64,000 bases of DNA from DATBGO01 sp050011895 (GTDB lineage Bacteria > Actinomycetota > Actinomycetes > Streptosporangiales > Streptosporangiaceae): assembly GCA_050011895.1 (NCBI GenBank), contig JBEKIF010000012.1, forward strand, positions 30,451 to 94,450, in the 5' to 3' direction. Shown here piece by piece: positions 41,662 to 50,222 of the stretch; the first letter of the stretch is position 1; the number at the start of each line of letters is the position of its first letter. Below the pieces are notes generated by a model. That model saw only the letters and a list, made by a program, of their open reading frames with translations, did not search any database and was not told the DNA's origin. Position numbers and translations under genes: made by a program.

Positions 41662-42951
41662 GTGTCCGAGTGGATCGGGGCCGCCGAGGCTGCCCGGCGG
41701 CTCGGCATCAAGCAGGCCAGCCTGTACTCCTACGTCAGCAGGGGAGTGCTCACCCGGCACCGCGGCGGGGCGGGCCGGGCCAGCCTGTTCGACGCGACCG
41801 AGGTGGCCGGCCTGGCCCGCAAGGGCAGGCCGCGCCGGGCGCCGGGCGCCGCCGAGCTGATCATTGTCACGGAGCTGACCGAGATCGATGGTGACCAGCT
41901 TCGCTACCGGGGCCATGACGCGATCAGGCTCGCCACGGCCAGCAGCTTCGAGGACGTGGCCGGCCTGCTCTGGACGGGTGCTCTCGGCGGCGGTCCGCCG
42001 GCCGGCCAGTGGCGCGCCACCAGCGAGGCCATCGCCGCGGGCCGGGCCGCCCAGGCCGCGCTCCCGGCAGACACGCTGCCGCTGGAACGGCTCCAGGTGA
42101 TCGTGCCCGCGCTCGCCGCCACCGACCGGCTCCGGCTGCACCTGGACCCGCCCGCCGTGATCGCCGCCGCAGCCAGCCTGATCTGCGGCATGGTCGACTG
42201 CCTGCCGGTGCCCGGCCCGCCGCCGGGGACGGGCTTCATGCCCGGGACGGACTTCGTGCCCGGGACGGACTTCGTGCCCGGGCCGCCGACCCCGGCAGTG
42301 CCTGACGGGAGCTCGATCGCCGGCCGGCTGCTGCCCAAACTGTGCCCCGGCCAGCCGCTTCCCGGCCTGGACCGGGTGCTCAGCACCGCGCTGGTGTTGC
42401 TCGCCGATCATGAACTGGCCGCCTCGACCCTTGCCGCGCGGGTCGCCGCCTCGGTGCGGGCCGATCCTTACGCCGTCGTCGCGACCGGACTTGGCGCGCT
42501 GGGCGGTGCGCTGCATGGCGGGGCGGCGCTCGCTGCCGAGACCATGCTGAGTTCGGCCACCGGTCCTGCGGATGCGCCGCGCGTGGTCGGAGATCTGCTC
42601 AGGCGCGGTGAGCGGATCCCCGGATTCGGTCACTTCATCTACCAGACCGGCGACCCGCGGGCCGTTTCGCTCCTTAATCTGACCAGGAACGCCATACCGG
42701 CCTCCGAGCGCCTGTTGGTGGCCGACGCGGTGCTCGCCGAGGCCAGCCGGCGGGCCCTGCCCGAGCCGAACATCGACTTCGCGCTGGCCGTACTTACCGT
42801 GCTGGGCGGGATGATCCCGGGAGCCGGGGAGGCGATCTTCGCGGTCGCCCGGACCGCGGGCTGGCTGGCGCATGCGCTGGAGGAGTACGCGCGCGACTCG
42901 CCGATCCGGCCGCGCGGCGTCTACACCGGACCTCGCGCGGCACCGTCCTGA
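41662..42951 (+). CDS. Citrate synthase-like protein with N-terminal HTH
   Basis: A 429-residue protein; GTG 41662 with GGAGG eight bases upstream. Residues 3-60 resemble a MerR-type helix-turn-helix (WIGAAEAARRLGIKQASLYSYVSRGVL), then a citrate synthase fold. All three catalytic residues are present: His in GALHGGAALAAE, His in IPGFGHFIYQTGDPRA and Asp in EPNIDFALAVL. GHFIY replaces the usual GHRVY. It should condense acetyl-CoA or another acyl-CoA with oxaloacetate or a similar oxoacid, and the N-terminus suggests DNA binding. A loop near residue 190 carries three Pro-Gly-Thr-Asp-Phe-Val-like hexapeptides. Divergent from the LeuA-like enzyme. Confidence 0.85.
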   Translation: MSEWIGAAEAARRLGIKQASLYSYVSRGVLTRHRGGAGRASLFDATEVAGLARKGRPRRAPGAAELIIVTELTEIDGDQLRYRGHDAIRLATASSFEDVAGLLWTGALGGGPPAGQWRATSEAIAAGRAAQAALPADTLPLERLQVIVPALAATDRLRLHLDPPAVIAAAASLICGMVDCLPVPGPPPGTGFMPGTDFVPGTDFVPGPPTPAVPDGSSIAGRLLPKLCPGQPLPGLDRVLSTALVLLADHELAASTLAARVAASVRADPYAVVATGLGALGGALHGGAALAAETMLSSATGPADAPRVVGDLLRRGERIPGFGHFIYQTGDPRAVSLLNLTRNAIPASERLLVADAVLAEASRRALPEPNIDFALAVLTVLGGMIPGAGEAIFAVARTAGWLAHALEEYARDSPIRPRGVYTGPRAAPS

Positions 42952-43073
42952 GCGGCCCGCGCGTTCCCCTGGCCGCCCGGCCGCCCGGCCGCCCGCCCGT
43001 CCGCGGCCACGGGAATCAGAACGCGTCCCGCGGCATTCCCTGGAGGCAGGACTTCTATCCGGGGAGACTCCAG

Positions 43074-43571
43074 ATGGCCGTACGCCGCCTGAACCACGCC
43101 GTCCTTTATGTCCGGGACCTGGCGACCACCGTCGACTTCTACCGCGGCGCGCTCGGGTTCGAGGTGCGCACCGAGATCCCGGGGCGGGCGGCGTTCCTCC
43201 GCGCGCCAGGCTCAGCCAATGACCATGACCTCGGCCTCTTCGAGGTCGGCGATGCGGCCCGGCCGGACAGCCCGTACCTGGGCCTGTATCACCTGGCCTG
43301 GGAGGTGGGCACGCTAGCCGAGCTGGCCCAGATCCGGGCCGAGCTCGAAGCCCGCGGCGCCCTCGTCGGCGCCAGCGACCACCGGGTATCCAAGTCCCTG
43401 TACGCGAAGGACCCCAGCGGGATCGAGTTCGAGGTGATGTGGCGGGTCCCTGCCGAGGACTGGGATACCGAGATGGCCAGCGGCGCCATGATCGCGCCCC
43501 TCGACCTGGACGGTGAGCTTGCCCGCTGGGGCGACCGGGTGACCGGAGCCGCAGCCGGCTCGGTGACCTGA
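43074..43571 (+). CDS. VOC-family dioxygenase-like protein
   Basis: A 165-residue protein; ATG 43074 with GGGGAG seven bases upstream. The two VOC modules are LNHAVLYVRDLATTVDFYRGALGFEVRTE and LYHLAWEVGTLAELAQIRAELEARGALVGASDHRVSKSLYAKDPSGIEFEVMWRVP (in sections). The metal ligands appear to be His in LNHAVLY, His in YHLAWEV and Glu in EFEVMW, as in extradiol ring-cleavage dioxygenases and related lyases. The reaction cannot be fixed from one domain; fosfomycin or bleomycin resistance types lack this spacing. It stands alone, 120 bp after the citrate-synthase-like gene. Confidence 0.85.
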   Translation: MAVRRLNHAVLYVRDLATTVDFYRGALGFEVRTEIPGRAAFLRAPGSANDHDLGLFEVGDAARPDSPYLGLYHLAWEVGTLAELAQIRAELEARGALVGASDHRVSKSLYAKDPSGIEFEVMWRVPAEDWDTEMASGAMIAPLDLDGELARWGDRVTGAAAGSVT

Positions 43572-43676
43572 CCGCAGGGACGGATGCCGACGGCTGCCCG
43601 GTTTCTCCGTGCTGAGCCGCATCCTGCTGCCGGGAGTTCCAGGATGCCCGAAATGCCCGCAGGCTCGCGCCGCGGG

Positions 43677-44855
43677 CTAGCCGAGGGCGCGGCGCCCGGC
43701 CAGTTCTTCGTACAGGGCCGCGGTCTGCGCCGCGACAGCGGGCCAGCCGAACTCGGCGACGGCGCGCTTGCGCCCCAGCTGGCCCATCGCCGCGGCCCGG
43801 CCGGGTTCACCTACCAGCACATTGATCGCTTCGGCCAGTGCGCCTGCGTCACCGGGCGGCACCAGCAGGCCGGTCTCGCCGTCGGCGACCACTTCAGGTA
43901 TCCCGCCGACCCTGGAGGCCACGACGGCCGCGCCGCAGGCCATTGCCTCCAGGTTGACGATGCCGAGCGGCTCGTACAGCGACGGGCAGACGAATACGGT
44001 GGCGTGCGTCAGCAGCTGGATCACCTCGCGCTTGGCGAGCATCCCGGACAGCCAGGTGACGCCGGACCTGCGCGCCCGCAGCCGGCCGGCGAGGCCGGCG
44101 ACCTCGGACTCGAGCTCGGGCGTGTCCGCCTGGCCGGCGCAGATCACCAGCTGCGCCGCCGGGTCGATGCGATCAGCTGCCCGCAGCAGTACTGGCAGCC
44201 CCTTCTGCCTGGTCACCCTGCCGACGAAGACAACGGAGGGCTGGCCGGCGTCGACGCCCCAGCGGTCCAGGACATCAATCGCCGGATCGGGGGCGTACTC
44301 CAGGGTGTCGATCCCGTTGCGGATCACCCGGACCCGGTCGGCCTGGACGGCCGGGTAGGCGGCGAGCACGTCGGATCGCATCCCGTCGGACACCGCGATG
44401 ACGGCGGCCGCAGCCTCGACCGCGGTCCGCTCGCACCAGGACGATACGGCGTAACCGCCGCCGAGCTGCTCGGCCTTCCATGGCCGCAGCGGCTCGAGCG
44501 AGTGGACGGTCACGACGTGCGGGACCGAGTAGAGCAGGGACGCCAGGTGCCCGGCCAGGTTCGCGTACCAGGTATGCGAATGAACCAGATCCGTCCCGGC
44601 CGCCGCGGCCGTCATCGACAGGTCCGCCGAGACAGTCCGCAGCGCCTGGTTGGCGCCGCTGAGGAGGTCCCACGGCCGGTGCGCCACGGCACCCTCGCGG
44701 TCGATGCCCTGGCAGTGCACGGTCAGGTCGACCAGGGCGGCCAGCTCCCGGGCCAGGTAGCTCACGTGCACCCCGGCCCCGCCATAGACCTCCGGCGGGT
44801 ACTCCCTGGTCAGCAGCGCCACCCGGAGCGGGTGGCCAGACCCGGCCAGCGTCAC
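43677..44855 (-). CDS. glgA: Glycogen synthase / maltose-1-phosphate synthase (GlgA/GlgM type)
   Basis: A 392-residue GT-B glycosyltransferase of the shorter actinobacterial type. EYPPEVYGGAGVHVSYLARELA at the N-terminus binds the acceptor, FVGRVTRQKGLPVLL begins the C-terminal domain, and EPLGIVNLE gives the E-x7-E nucleotide-sugar motif. Mycobacterial relatives (GlgM) make alpha-maltose-1-phosphate from ADP-glucose rather than glycogen directly, and this protein may do the same. GTG 44855 overlaps the glgC stop (GTGA), so synthesis is coupled to ADP-glucose pyrophosphorylase, its substrate source. Confidence 0.9.
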   Translation of the reverse strand: MTLAGSGHPLRVALLTREYPPEVYGGAGVHVSYLARELAALVDLTVHCQGIDREGAVAHRPWDLLSGANQALRTVSADLSMTAAAAGTDLVHSHTWYANLAGHLASLLYSVPHVVTVHSLEPLRPWKAEQLGGGYAVSSWCERTAVEAAAAVIAVSDGMRSDVLAAYPAVQADRVRVIRNGIDTLEYAPDPAIDVLDRWGVDAGQPSVVFVGRVTRQKGLPVLLRAADRIDPAAQLVICAGQADTPELESEVAGLAGRLRARRSGVTWLSGMLAKREVIQLLTHATVFVCPSLYEPLGIVNLEAMACGAAVVASRVGGIPEVVADGETGLLVPPGDAGALAEAINVLVGEPGRAAAMGQLGRKRAVAEFGWPAVAAQTAALYEELAGRRALG

Positions 44856-46090
44856 TCCGGCACCGCCTGGCCCTTGCCGACCACGGTGATGCCGCCTTCC
44901 GACACCACGAAGCCGCGCGCCACATCGTGCTCCTTATCGACGCCGACCTGGACGCCCTCGGGGACGATCACGTTCTTGTCCAGGATGGCGTCCTTGACCA
45001 CGGCGTAGCGGCCGATATGGGTGTTATGCAGCAAGACCGACCGCTCCACCCTCGACCAGCTGTTCACCCGCACCCCTGGCGAGAGGACTGAGTCGCGCAC
45101 CAGGCCGCCCGAGACGACGACGCCGTTGCTGACGATGCTGTCGAGAGCGCGGCCGATCCGGTCGCCCCGGTCGTGCACGAACTTGGCAGGCGGCTGCGAC
45201 GGCACGTGAGTCAGGATCGGCCAGTAATCGTTGTACAGGTTGAATACCGGCACGATGGCGCACAGATCCATGTGGGCGTCGAAGTACGAGTCGAGCGTTC
45301 CCACATCGCGCCAGTACCCGGTATCCCTGGCGGCGGCCCCTGGGACCTTGTTGTCGAGGAAGTCATATACCTGAGCGCGGCCCTTGGTGACCAGCAACGG
45401 GATGATGTCGCCGCCCATGTCGTGGCGGCTGGCGTGATTGGCCGCGTCCTGCCGTAGCGCCTCGATCAGCACCGCGGTGTCGAAGACATAGATGCCCATC
45501 GAGGCGAAGGCCTCGTCGGGGCGGCCGGGCAGCGCCGGCGGATCGGCGGGCTTCTCCAGGAACGCCTCGATGGTGCGGCCGTCCGCAGCAGCCTGGATCA
45601 CTCCGAACGCCGTCGCGTCCTTCCGCGGTACCGGAATGGCCGCCACCGTGACGCCCGCTCCGGCGGCCACGTGCTGATCGATCATCTGCATCGGATCCAT
45701 CCGGAACACGTGGTCGGCGCCGAAGACGGCCACGATATCCGGCTGGTCGTCGTAGATCAGGTTCAGCGACTGGTAGATGGCGTCCGCCGAGCCGGTATAC
45801 CAGTGCGGGCCGAGCCGTTGCTGGGCTGGCACGGGGGTGACGTAGTTGCCGAGCAGCGTGTTCATCTGCCAGGTCGTGGTGATGTGCCGGTCCAGGCTGT
45901 GGCTCTTGTACTGGGTGAGCACGCAGATCCGCCTGAACCCGGCGTTGACCAGATTGGAGAGGGCGAAGTCCACCAGCCGGTACAGCCCGGCGAAGGGCAC
46001 TGCGGGTTTGGCACGGTCCGCGGTGAGCGGCGCGAGCCTCTTGCCCGCGCCCCCGGCCAGCACGATGCCCAGGACTCGTCGTGCAACCAT
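44852..46090 (-). CDS. glgC: Glucose-1-phosphate adenylyltransferase
   Basis: A 412-residue enzyme making ADP-glucose from ATP and glucose-1-phosphate, the committed step of glycogen and maltose-1-phosphate synthesis. VLAGGAGKRLAPLTADRAKPAVPFAG is the nucleotide-binding start, FRRICVLTQYKSHSLDRH the allosteric/regulatory region, and YWRDVGTLDSYFDAH and a C-terminal left-handed beta-helix (VVSGGLVRDSVLSPGVRVNSWSRVERSVL) follow. ATG 46090 has GAGGAGG six bases upstream; the longer TTG start at 46105 is less likely. Its stop overlaps glgA. A degenerate palindrome at 46145 lies 55 bp upstream. Confidence 0.95.
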   Translation of the reverse strand: MVARRVLGIVLAGGAGKRLAPLTADRAKPAVPFAGLYRLVDFALSNLVNAGFRRICVLTQYKSHSLDRHITTTWQMNTLLGNYVTPVPAQQRLGPHWYTGSADAIYQSLNLIYDDQPDIVAVFGADHVFRMDPMQMIDQHVAAGAGVTVAAIPVPRKDATAFGVIQAAADGRTIEAFLEKPADPPALPGRPDEAFASMGIYVFDTAVLIEALRQDAANHASRHDMGGDIIPLLVTKGRAQVYDFLDNKVPGAAARDTGYWRDVGTLDSYFDAHMDLCAIVPVFNLYNDYWPILTHVPSQPPAKFVHDRGDRIGRALDSIVSNGVVVSGGLVRDSVLSPGVRVNSWSRVERSVLLHNTHIGRYAVVKDAILDKNVIVPEGVQVGVDKEHDVARGFVVSEGGITVVGKGQAVPE

Positions 46091-46251
46091 CACGCACCTC
46101 CTCAACGCCCGGCCCGTGCGCCCCCTGGTGCATTGTTCCTAGTGTCACCCGGTCGGGGCGGTAACGGTATGACTCACACCCGACTGGCAGCCTAACTTTC
46201 GCGGCGGCTGACCTGGCAGCGGGCCCCGAGGGCCGCTCCGTGGCCGGTGAC

Positions 46252-47022
46252 TCACGGAGCGTGGGTGACGCGCAGCTTTGACTGCTCGTGCGGCAGTTCC
46301 TCCCAGTCGGTCATGAAGGTGGCCCGCAGCCCCCGGGTGGCGGCGAGCGCGATCAGGGTCTCCGTCCGGTAGTAGAAGTCCTCGCGCAGCACGTGATGCT
46401 CGGCTCCCTCGGTCCGGTCGAAGGTGAAATCGAAGAAGCCGCCGGGCGCCATGACCCGGCCGACGTTCGCCAGGCATTCGTCGATCACCTCGATGGGCGA
46501 GTGCGAGAACACGCTGTGCGCGTGGACCACATCGAACTGCCCGTCAGGCAAGAACCCGAACCGCAGGTCGCGGACCAGCGTCAGGTGCGGCAGCTTGGCC
46601 TGCAGGCCGTACTCCGCAACGGTGTCCTGCGCCGCGAGGAGTATCTCCGGCGAGATATCAATTCCGTAGTAGTTAGCCGGGTCGAGGTGGTCGATGAACA
46701 GCCGCCCGGCGCGCAGGTTCCCGCAGCCGATCTCGAGCATCCGGCTATCGGGCTTGAGGCCATGGCTGACCAGGTAGTCGAACTGCAGCTGGCCGAGCTT
46801 GAGCCAGGAGTCGCGGGTCTTGCTGCCGACCGCGCCGTCACTGCTGCGCGCCGCATCCGAGGCCATGACGGCCCGGTAGTAGCTGACGTGGTCCCGGGTC
46901 CCGAGCCAGAGAAACGCGTCACGGCTGCGTCGGCGAGCGTACGGGATGAGGTTGCCCGGGTGGGTGGCCGCATACCTAATCTTGAAGCCCAGCCTGGAAC
47001 GATCTTTCTCAGTCACGCCCAC
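46252..47022 (-). CDS. Class I SAM-dependent methyltransferase
   Basis: A 256-residue protein. Motif I is MLEIGCGNLRAGRLF, an acidic end of strand 2 is in YYGIDISPE, and FDVVHAHSVFSH and VMAPGGFFDFTF are the later motifs. The first 80 residues are basic and helical (YARRRSRDAFLWLGTRDHVSYYRAVM), as in methyltransferases found near glycan or lipid genes. The target is unknown. The start is probably GTG 47022 or 47016; no good Shine-Dalgarno is seen. It is on the same strand as glgC but 160 bp away. Confidence 0.82.
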   Translation of the reverse strand: MGVTEKDRSRLGFKIRYAATHPGNLIPYARRRSRDAFLWLGTRDHVSYYRAVMASDAARSSDGAVGSKTRDSWLKLGQLQFDYLVSHGLKPDSRMLEIGCGNLRAGRLFIDHLDPANYYGIDISPEILLAAQDTVAEYGLQAKLPHLTLVRDLRFGFLPDGQFDVVHAHSVFSHSPIEVIDECLANVGRVMAPGGFFDFTFDRTEGAEHHVLREDFYYRTETLIALAATRGLRATFMTDWEELPHEQSKLRVTHAP

Positions 47023-47056
47023 CAGAGTAGAGAAAAGCCGGCGGCGCCGCGAAGGC

Positions 47057-47329
47057 TTACGCCACAGGCTGTTCGGCGTCGGTATGCAGCCGCCTGGCCG
47101 CCTCGCGGGTCGCGAGCAGCCGGGCGGTATGCACGCCCGCTGCGATCACGATGCCCCAGATGAGAGCCTCGCCGAGAGCGACCTGCGGATCCTCGGGATG
47201 CTCTGGGGGTTCCCTGCCGGTGAGCTTCTTCCCGGCGAGGATGATCACCTTACGGGCAAGAAAGGCCGCGCCGACGCCGGCCAGTCCCTTGACCGCTCGC
47301 GAGACCGTGTCGCCCTGCTTGGCTGACAT
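47057..47329 (-). CDS. DUF4235 membrane protein
   Basis: A 90-residue protein; ATG 47329 with GGAGGG seven bases upstream. It has a basic amphipathic start, a helix (GLAGVGAAFLARKVIILAGKKLTG), a PPEHPEDPQ loop and a second helix (ALGEALIWGIVIAAGVHTARLLATREAARRL). The order and lengths fit DUF4235, small actinobacterial membrane proteins of unknown function. It is the neighbour of DUF3093. Confidence 0.82.
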   Translation of the reverse strand: MSAKQGDTVSRAVKGLAGVGAAFLARKVIILAGKKLTGREPPEHPEDPQVALGEALIWGIVIAAGVHTARLLATREAARRLHTDAEQPVA

Positions 47330-47358
47330 TCGACATCCCTCCATTGGCCGTCTGCTGA

Positions 47359-47835
47359 TCATCCCACGGGGCTGCCGCTGGCGCGGGCCTGCGGCCTTGA
47401 TCGCTGAATCGCGGCCGCAAGTTCTGCGGGCCGCCTGGTGCCGAGCAGCCAGTATGGCGTGCCCGAGTTGTCGCCGGTGACCTCGACATAGACGGCGCGG
47501 GACAGATAGGGCCTGATCAGGAGAAAAGCCGAGGGGTCGGCCCGGGGGCCGCGAAGGGCCCGCGCCTGCGCCTCGTCGAGCGTCGCGACTTCCCCGGCCT
47601 CGCTCAGCGGCAAGACAGCCGATCCAGCGCGCAATCTGCCGTCCGTCACCTCGATCGTGGCATTACCGAAAAGCAGCAGTGCGGCCGCGCATCCGCCACC
47701 GAGCACCAGATAGCACAAAAAGGCCACGAACAGGCTGAATCCCGCCCAGAGAGTGGTGCCGAAGATGACCGCGGAGAGCATGCCGAGCAGCCACCAGGAG
47801 GCCGGCACGCGCAGCTGTTCATGGTAGTCGCGCAT
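47359..47835 (-). CDS. DUF3093 membrane protein
   Basis: A 158-residue protein: RDYHEQLRVPASWWLLGML start, two adjacent hydrophobic helices, then a beta-rich cytoplasmic part (ATIEVTDGRLRAGSAVLPLSEAGEV...PYLSRAVYVEVTGDNSGTPYWLLGTRRPAELAAAI). This is the DUF3093 profile. In mycobacteria the gene lies beside dut and DUF3710, as here. The function is unknown; the C-terminal part resembles a PH-like fold. Its ATG (47835) is only 21 bp from the listed divergent start of the AI-2E gene. Confidence 0.88.
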   Translation of the reverse strand: MRDYHEQLRVPASWWLLGMLSAVIFGTTLWAGFSLFVAFLCYLVLGGGCAAALLLFGNATIEVTDGRLRAGSAVLPLSEAGEVATLDEAQARALRGPRADPSAFLLIRPYLSRAVYVEVTGDNSGTPYWLLGTRRPAELAAAIQRSRPQARASGSPVG

Positions 47836-47856
47836 TGGTCAACGGTAGTTGGTTAC

Positions 47857-49563
47857 ATGGTGAGCATGACTGGCTGGCGGACGAGGCATGGCAGTACGGA
47901 CCCCGATCACGGCGGTGCCGCCCGGGACGGGCGTGCACATGTCGCGGCGGGCGACGCAGGCGGCGCGGGCCGGCCGGGTAACGGCGGCCCGGATAGGCCT
48001 GCTGAGGGCGGGGGTAGCGGGCCGGGCGGTAGCGGTGCGGGCCCCGCGGCTGAGGGCGCCGAGAGCGGGGCCGCCGGCAGCGGGGCGGGCAGTTCGGCCG
48101 AGGGGGCGCCCGGTGGCCTGGCTGACGGGATAGGGCGGCTGCTGCGGGCAGCTGCCCTCAGCCTCCGGCCGCGAGCGCGGCCAGGCGCCGGGACGCAGCC
48201 AGGCACCGGGACGCAGCCGGGCACCGGGAGCCAGCCAGGCACCGGGACGCAGGCCGGCAGGCCGGGCCCGGCGGTGCCGGAGATCCCGGCTCGCAGGCCG
48301 GAACCCCAGGTGCCAGGCTTCCTGCAGCGGGCGGCCGCCTGGTCGTGGCGGCTGCTCCTGGTCGGCCTGCTGATATACGTCGCCTTCCGGGTGGCCAGCA
48401 CGCTTCGCCTGGTGGTCCTGCCATGTATAGCGGCCCTGCTCCTGACTGCCCTGCTGCAGCCGCTGACGGCGCGGCTGCGCAGGGCGGGCCTGCCCGCGCT
48501 CGCGGCCACCTGGTGCACTGTCCTCGTCGCGGTCGCCGTGCTGGCCGGGATCGCGACGCTGGCCGCCACCCGGGTGAGCGCCGACTACCCGACGCTCACC
48601 ACCGAGGTGAAGCACACCGCTCACCAGGTGCAGGTCTCGCTGGCCGGCAGCCCGTTTCACATCAGCAGCAAGCGGCTGCAGGAATTGTCCGGCCAGCTGG
48701 TCAAGTTCCTATCGCAGCACAAATCGCAGGTGGCAGGGACGGTACTGACCGGCGGCAAGATCTTCCTTGAGTTGCTGACCGGCCTCGTCCTCATGTTGTT
48801 CGTGACCTTTTTCCTGCTCAAGGACGGCGAGCGAATCTGGGTCTTCCTGACGAAGGGGCTATCGCCCGAGTCAAGGCGGCGGGCGGACAATGCAGGCGCC
48901 GCAGCCTGGGTTGCGCTGGTGAACTACATCCGCGGCACCACTGCGGTCGCGGCCATCCACGCCGTGTTCATCGGCCTGGCCCTGTGGATCCTGGGCGTTC
49001 CGCTCCTCGTGCCCCTGATCATCCTGGTGTTCCTCGCCGCCTACGTGCCGCTCGTGGGGATCCTGGTGGCGGGGGCGCTGGCGATCCTGGTGACTCTTGG
49101 CACCAAGGGCTGGATCGCGGCAGTCATCCTGCTCGCCGTCTTCCTGGCGGAGAACCAGCTGGAAAGCCACCTGCTGCAGCCCCTGGTGGTGGGCCGGATC
49201 GTCCGCTTGCATCCGCTCGCGATCATCCTGGTCCTGGCGGTCGGCGGCGTCATCGCCGGGATAGCAGGTGCCATCGTGGCGGTGCCCGCCGCAGCCGCGA
49301 TCAGCTATGCGTGGCCGCATCTACGCCGCGAGCAACCGGGCCAGCCCGGGCCGCCCGGCCAGCCAGGGCCGCCGCCCGGGGCACCCGGCGGGGCAGCGCT
49401 ACCCGGCGGTGCGGCCCCGCCGGGCGGAGCCGCGCTGTCTCTCGGCGGGCTGCTATCGGACGGGCTGGTATCGGACGGGATGCTGCCAGGCGGGGTGCTG
49501 CCAGGCGAGGTGCTGCCAGGCGGGCTGGCGCCCGGCGGGGAGACCGCCGTCATCCCGGGCTAG
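47857..49563 (+). CDS. AI-2E family transporter with repetitive termini
   Basis: About 568 residues if ATG 47857 is used, which is unusually long. Residues 1-160 and the last 85 are Gly/Pro/Ala-rich repeats; the core between them is a normal AI-2E (PF01594) protein with about eight helices, including FVTFFLLKDGERIWVFLTKGLSPESRRRADNAG and AVFLAENQLESHLLQPLVVGRIVRLHP, the family signature. Members export small molecules or ions (the AI-2 exporter TqsA and sodium/proton antiporters are known); the substrate here is unknown. No Shine-Dalgarno lies before ATG 47857, and DUF3093 starts only 21 bp away, so the true start may be further inside the low-complexity part. Confidence 0.85.
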   Translation: MVSMTGWRTRHGSTDPDHGGAARDGRAHVAAGDAGGAGRPGNGGPDRPAEGGGSGPGGSGAGPAAEGAESGAAGSGAGSSAEGAPGGLADGIGRLLRAAALSLRPRARPGAGTQPGTGTQPGTGSQPGTGTQAGRPGPAVPEIPARRPEPQVPGFLQRAAAWSWRLLLVGLLIYVAFRVASTLRLVVLPCIAALLLTALLQPLTARLRRAGLPALAATWCTVLVAVAVLAGIATLAATRVSADYPTLTTEVKHTAHQVQVSLAGSPFHISSKRLQELSGQLVKFLSQHKSQVAGTVLTGGKIFLELLTGLVLMLFVTFFLLKDGERIWVFLTKGLSPESRRRADNAGAAAWVALVNYIRGTTAVAAIHAVFIGLALWILGVPLLVPLIILVFLAAYVPLVGILVAGALAILVTLGTKGWIAAVILLAVFLAENQLESHLLQPLVVGRIVRLHPLAIILVLAVGGVIAGIAGAIVAVPAAAAISYAWPHLRREQPGQPGPPGQPGPPPGAPGGAALPGGAAPPGGAALSLGGLLSDGLVSDGMLPGGVLPGEVLPGGLAPGGETAVIPG

Positions 49564-49712
49564 CCCGCCCGTGGGGGCGCATCAGTTGCCGTCCCGGGAA
49601 CTGGTCTTGGCCGGCGGCACATCGGCGGCCATCGTCTGCGTCTGCGCCGCCGGGCGGCCAGCCGGCTGTAGGGTCACGTCCGTGCATCGGCATATCCGAA
49701 GGGTGGTGACCC

Positions 49713-50222
49713 ATGCCGCTCGCCAACGGCGAACCTGACCGGGTCCAGGTGCTGCTCAAGCGTCTCGATCCTGGTCTACCGGTGCCAAGCCGCGCTCACC
49801 CGGGTGATGCCGGCGCCGACCTGTTCGCCGCCATGGACGTGGAACTCGCGCCTGGAGCGCGCGCGGCCGTGCCGACTGGTGTCGCGATCGCATTGCCCGA
49901 TGGCTACGCCGCCTTCGTGCATCCGCGGTCCGGGCTGGCGGTAGAGCACGGGGTCACGATCGTTAATGCGCCAGGCACCGTGGACGCCGGGTACCGTGGC
50001 GAGATCAGGGTGACCCTTCTCAACACCGACGCCGACACCCCGGTGCGCTTCCAGCGCGGGGACCGCATCGCCCAGCTCGTGGTCCAGCGCGTGGAATGTC
50101 CGGTCTTCCGGGAGGTTGACACGCTGCCTGGCTCGGCCAGGGGAGACGGCGGGTTCGGATCGACAGGCGGGCACGCCGACGGCGAGCCTGCGGGCGGACA
50201 TGAGTTTCCGGTACGGAAGTAA
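49713..50222 (+). CDS. dut: dUTP diphosphatase
   Basis: A 169-residue enzyme that splits dUTP to dUMP and diphosphate, keeping uracil out of DNA and supplying dUMP for thymidylate. All five motifs are visible: PGDAGADLFAA (1), HPRSGLAVEHG (2), GTVDAGYRGEI (3), RGDRIAQLVV (4) and the C-terminal RGDGGFGSTG (5), which closes over the active site. A short tail (HADGEPAGGHEFPVRK) extends past motif 5. The stop codon lies in a 15-bp tandem duplication. The homotrimer is cytoplasmic. Confidence 0.96.
   Translation: MPLANGEPDRVQVLLKRLDPGLPVPSRAHPGDAGADLFAAMDVELAPGARAAVPTGVAIALPDGYAAFVHPRSGLAVEHGVTIVNAPGTVDAGYRGEIRVTLLNTDADTPVRFQRGDRIAQLVVQRVECPVFREVDTLPGSARGDGGFGSTGGHADGEPAGGHEFPVRK

Noticed and set aside
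46145..46161. Further copy of the shared palindrome upstream of glgC
   Set aside because: The left arm TCACCC fits but the right arm GGGCGG differs at two positions; too weak to count.
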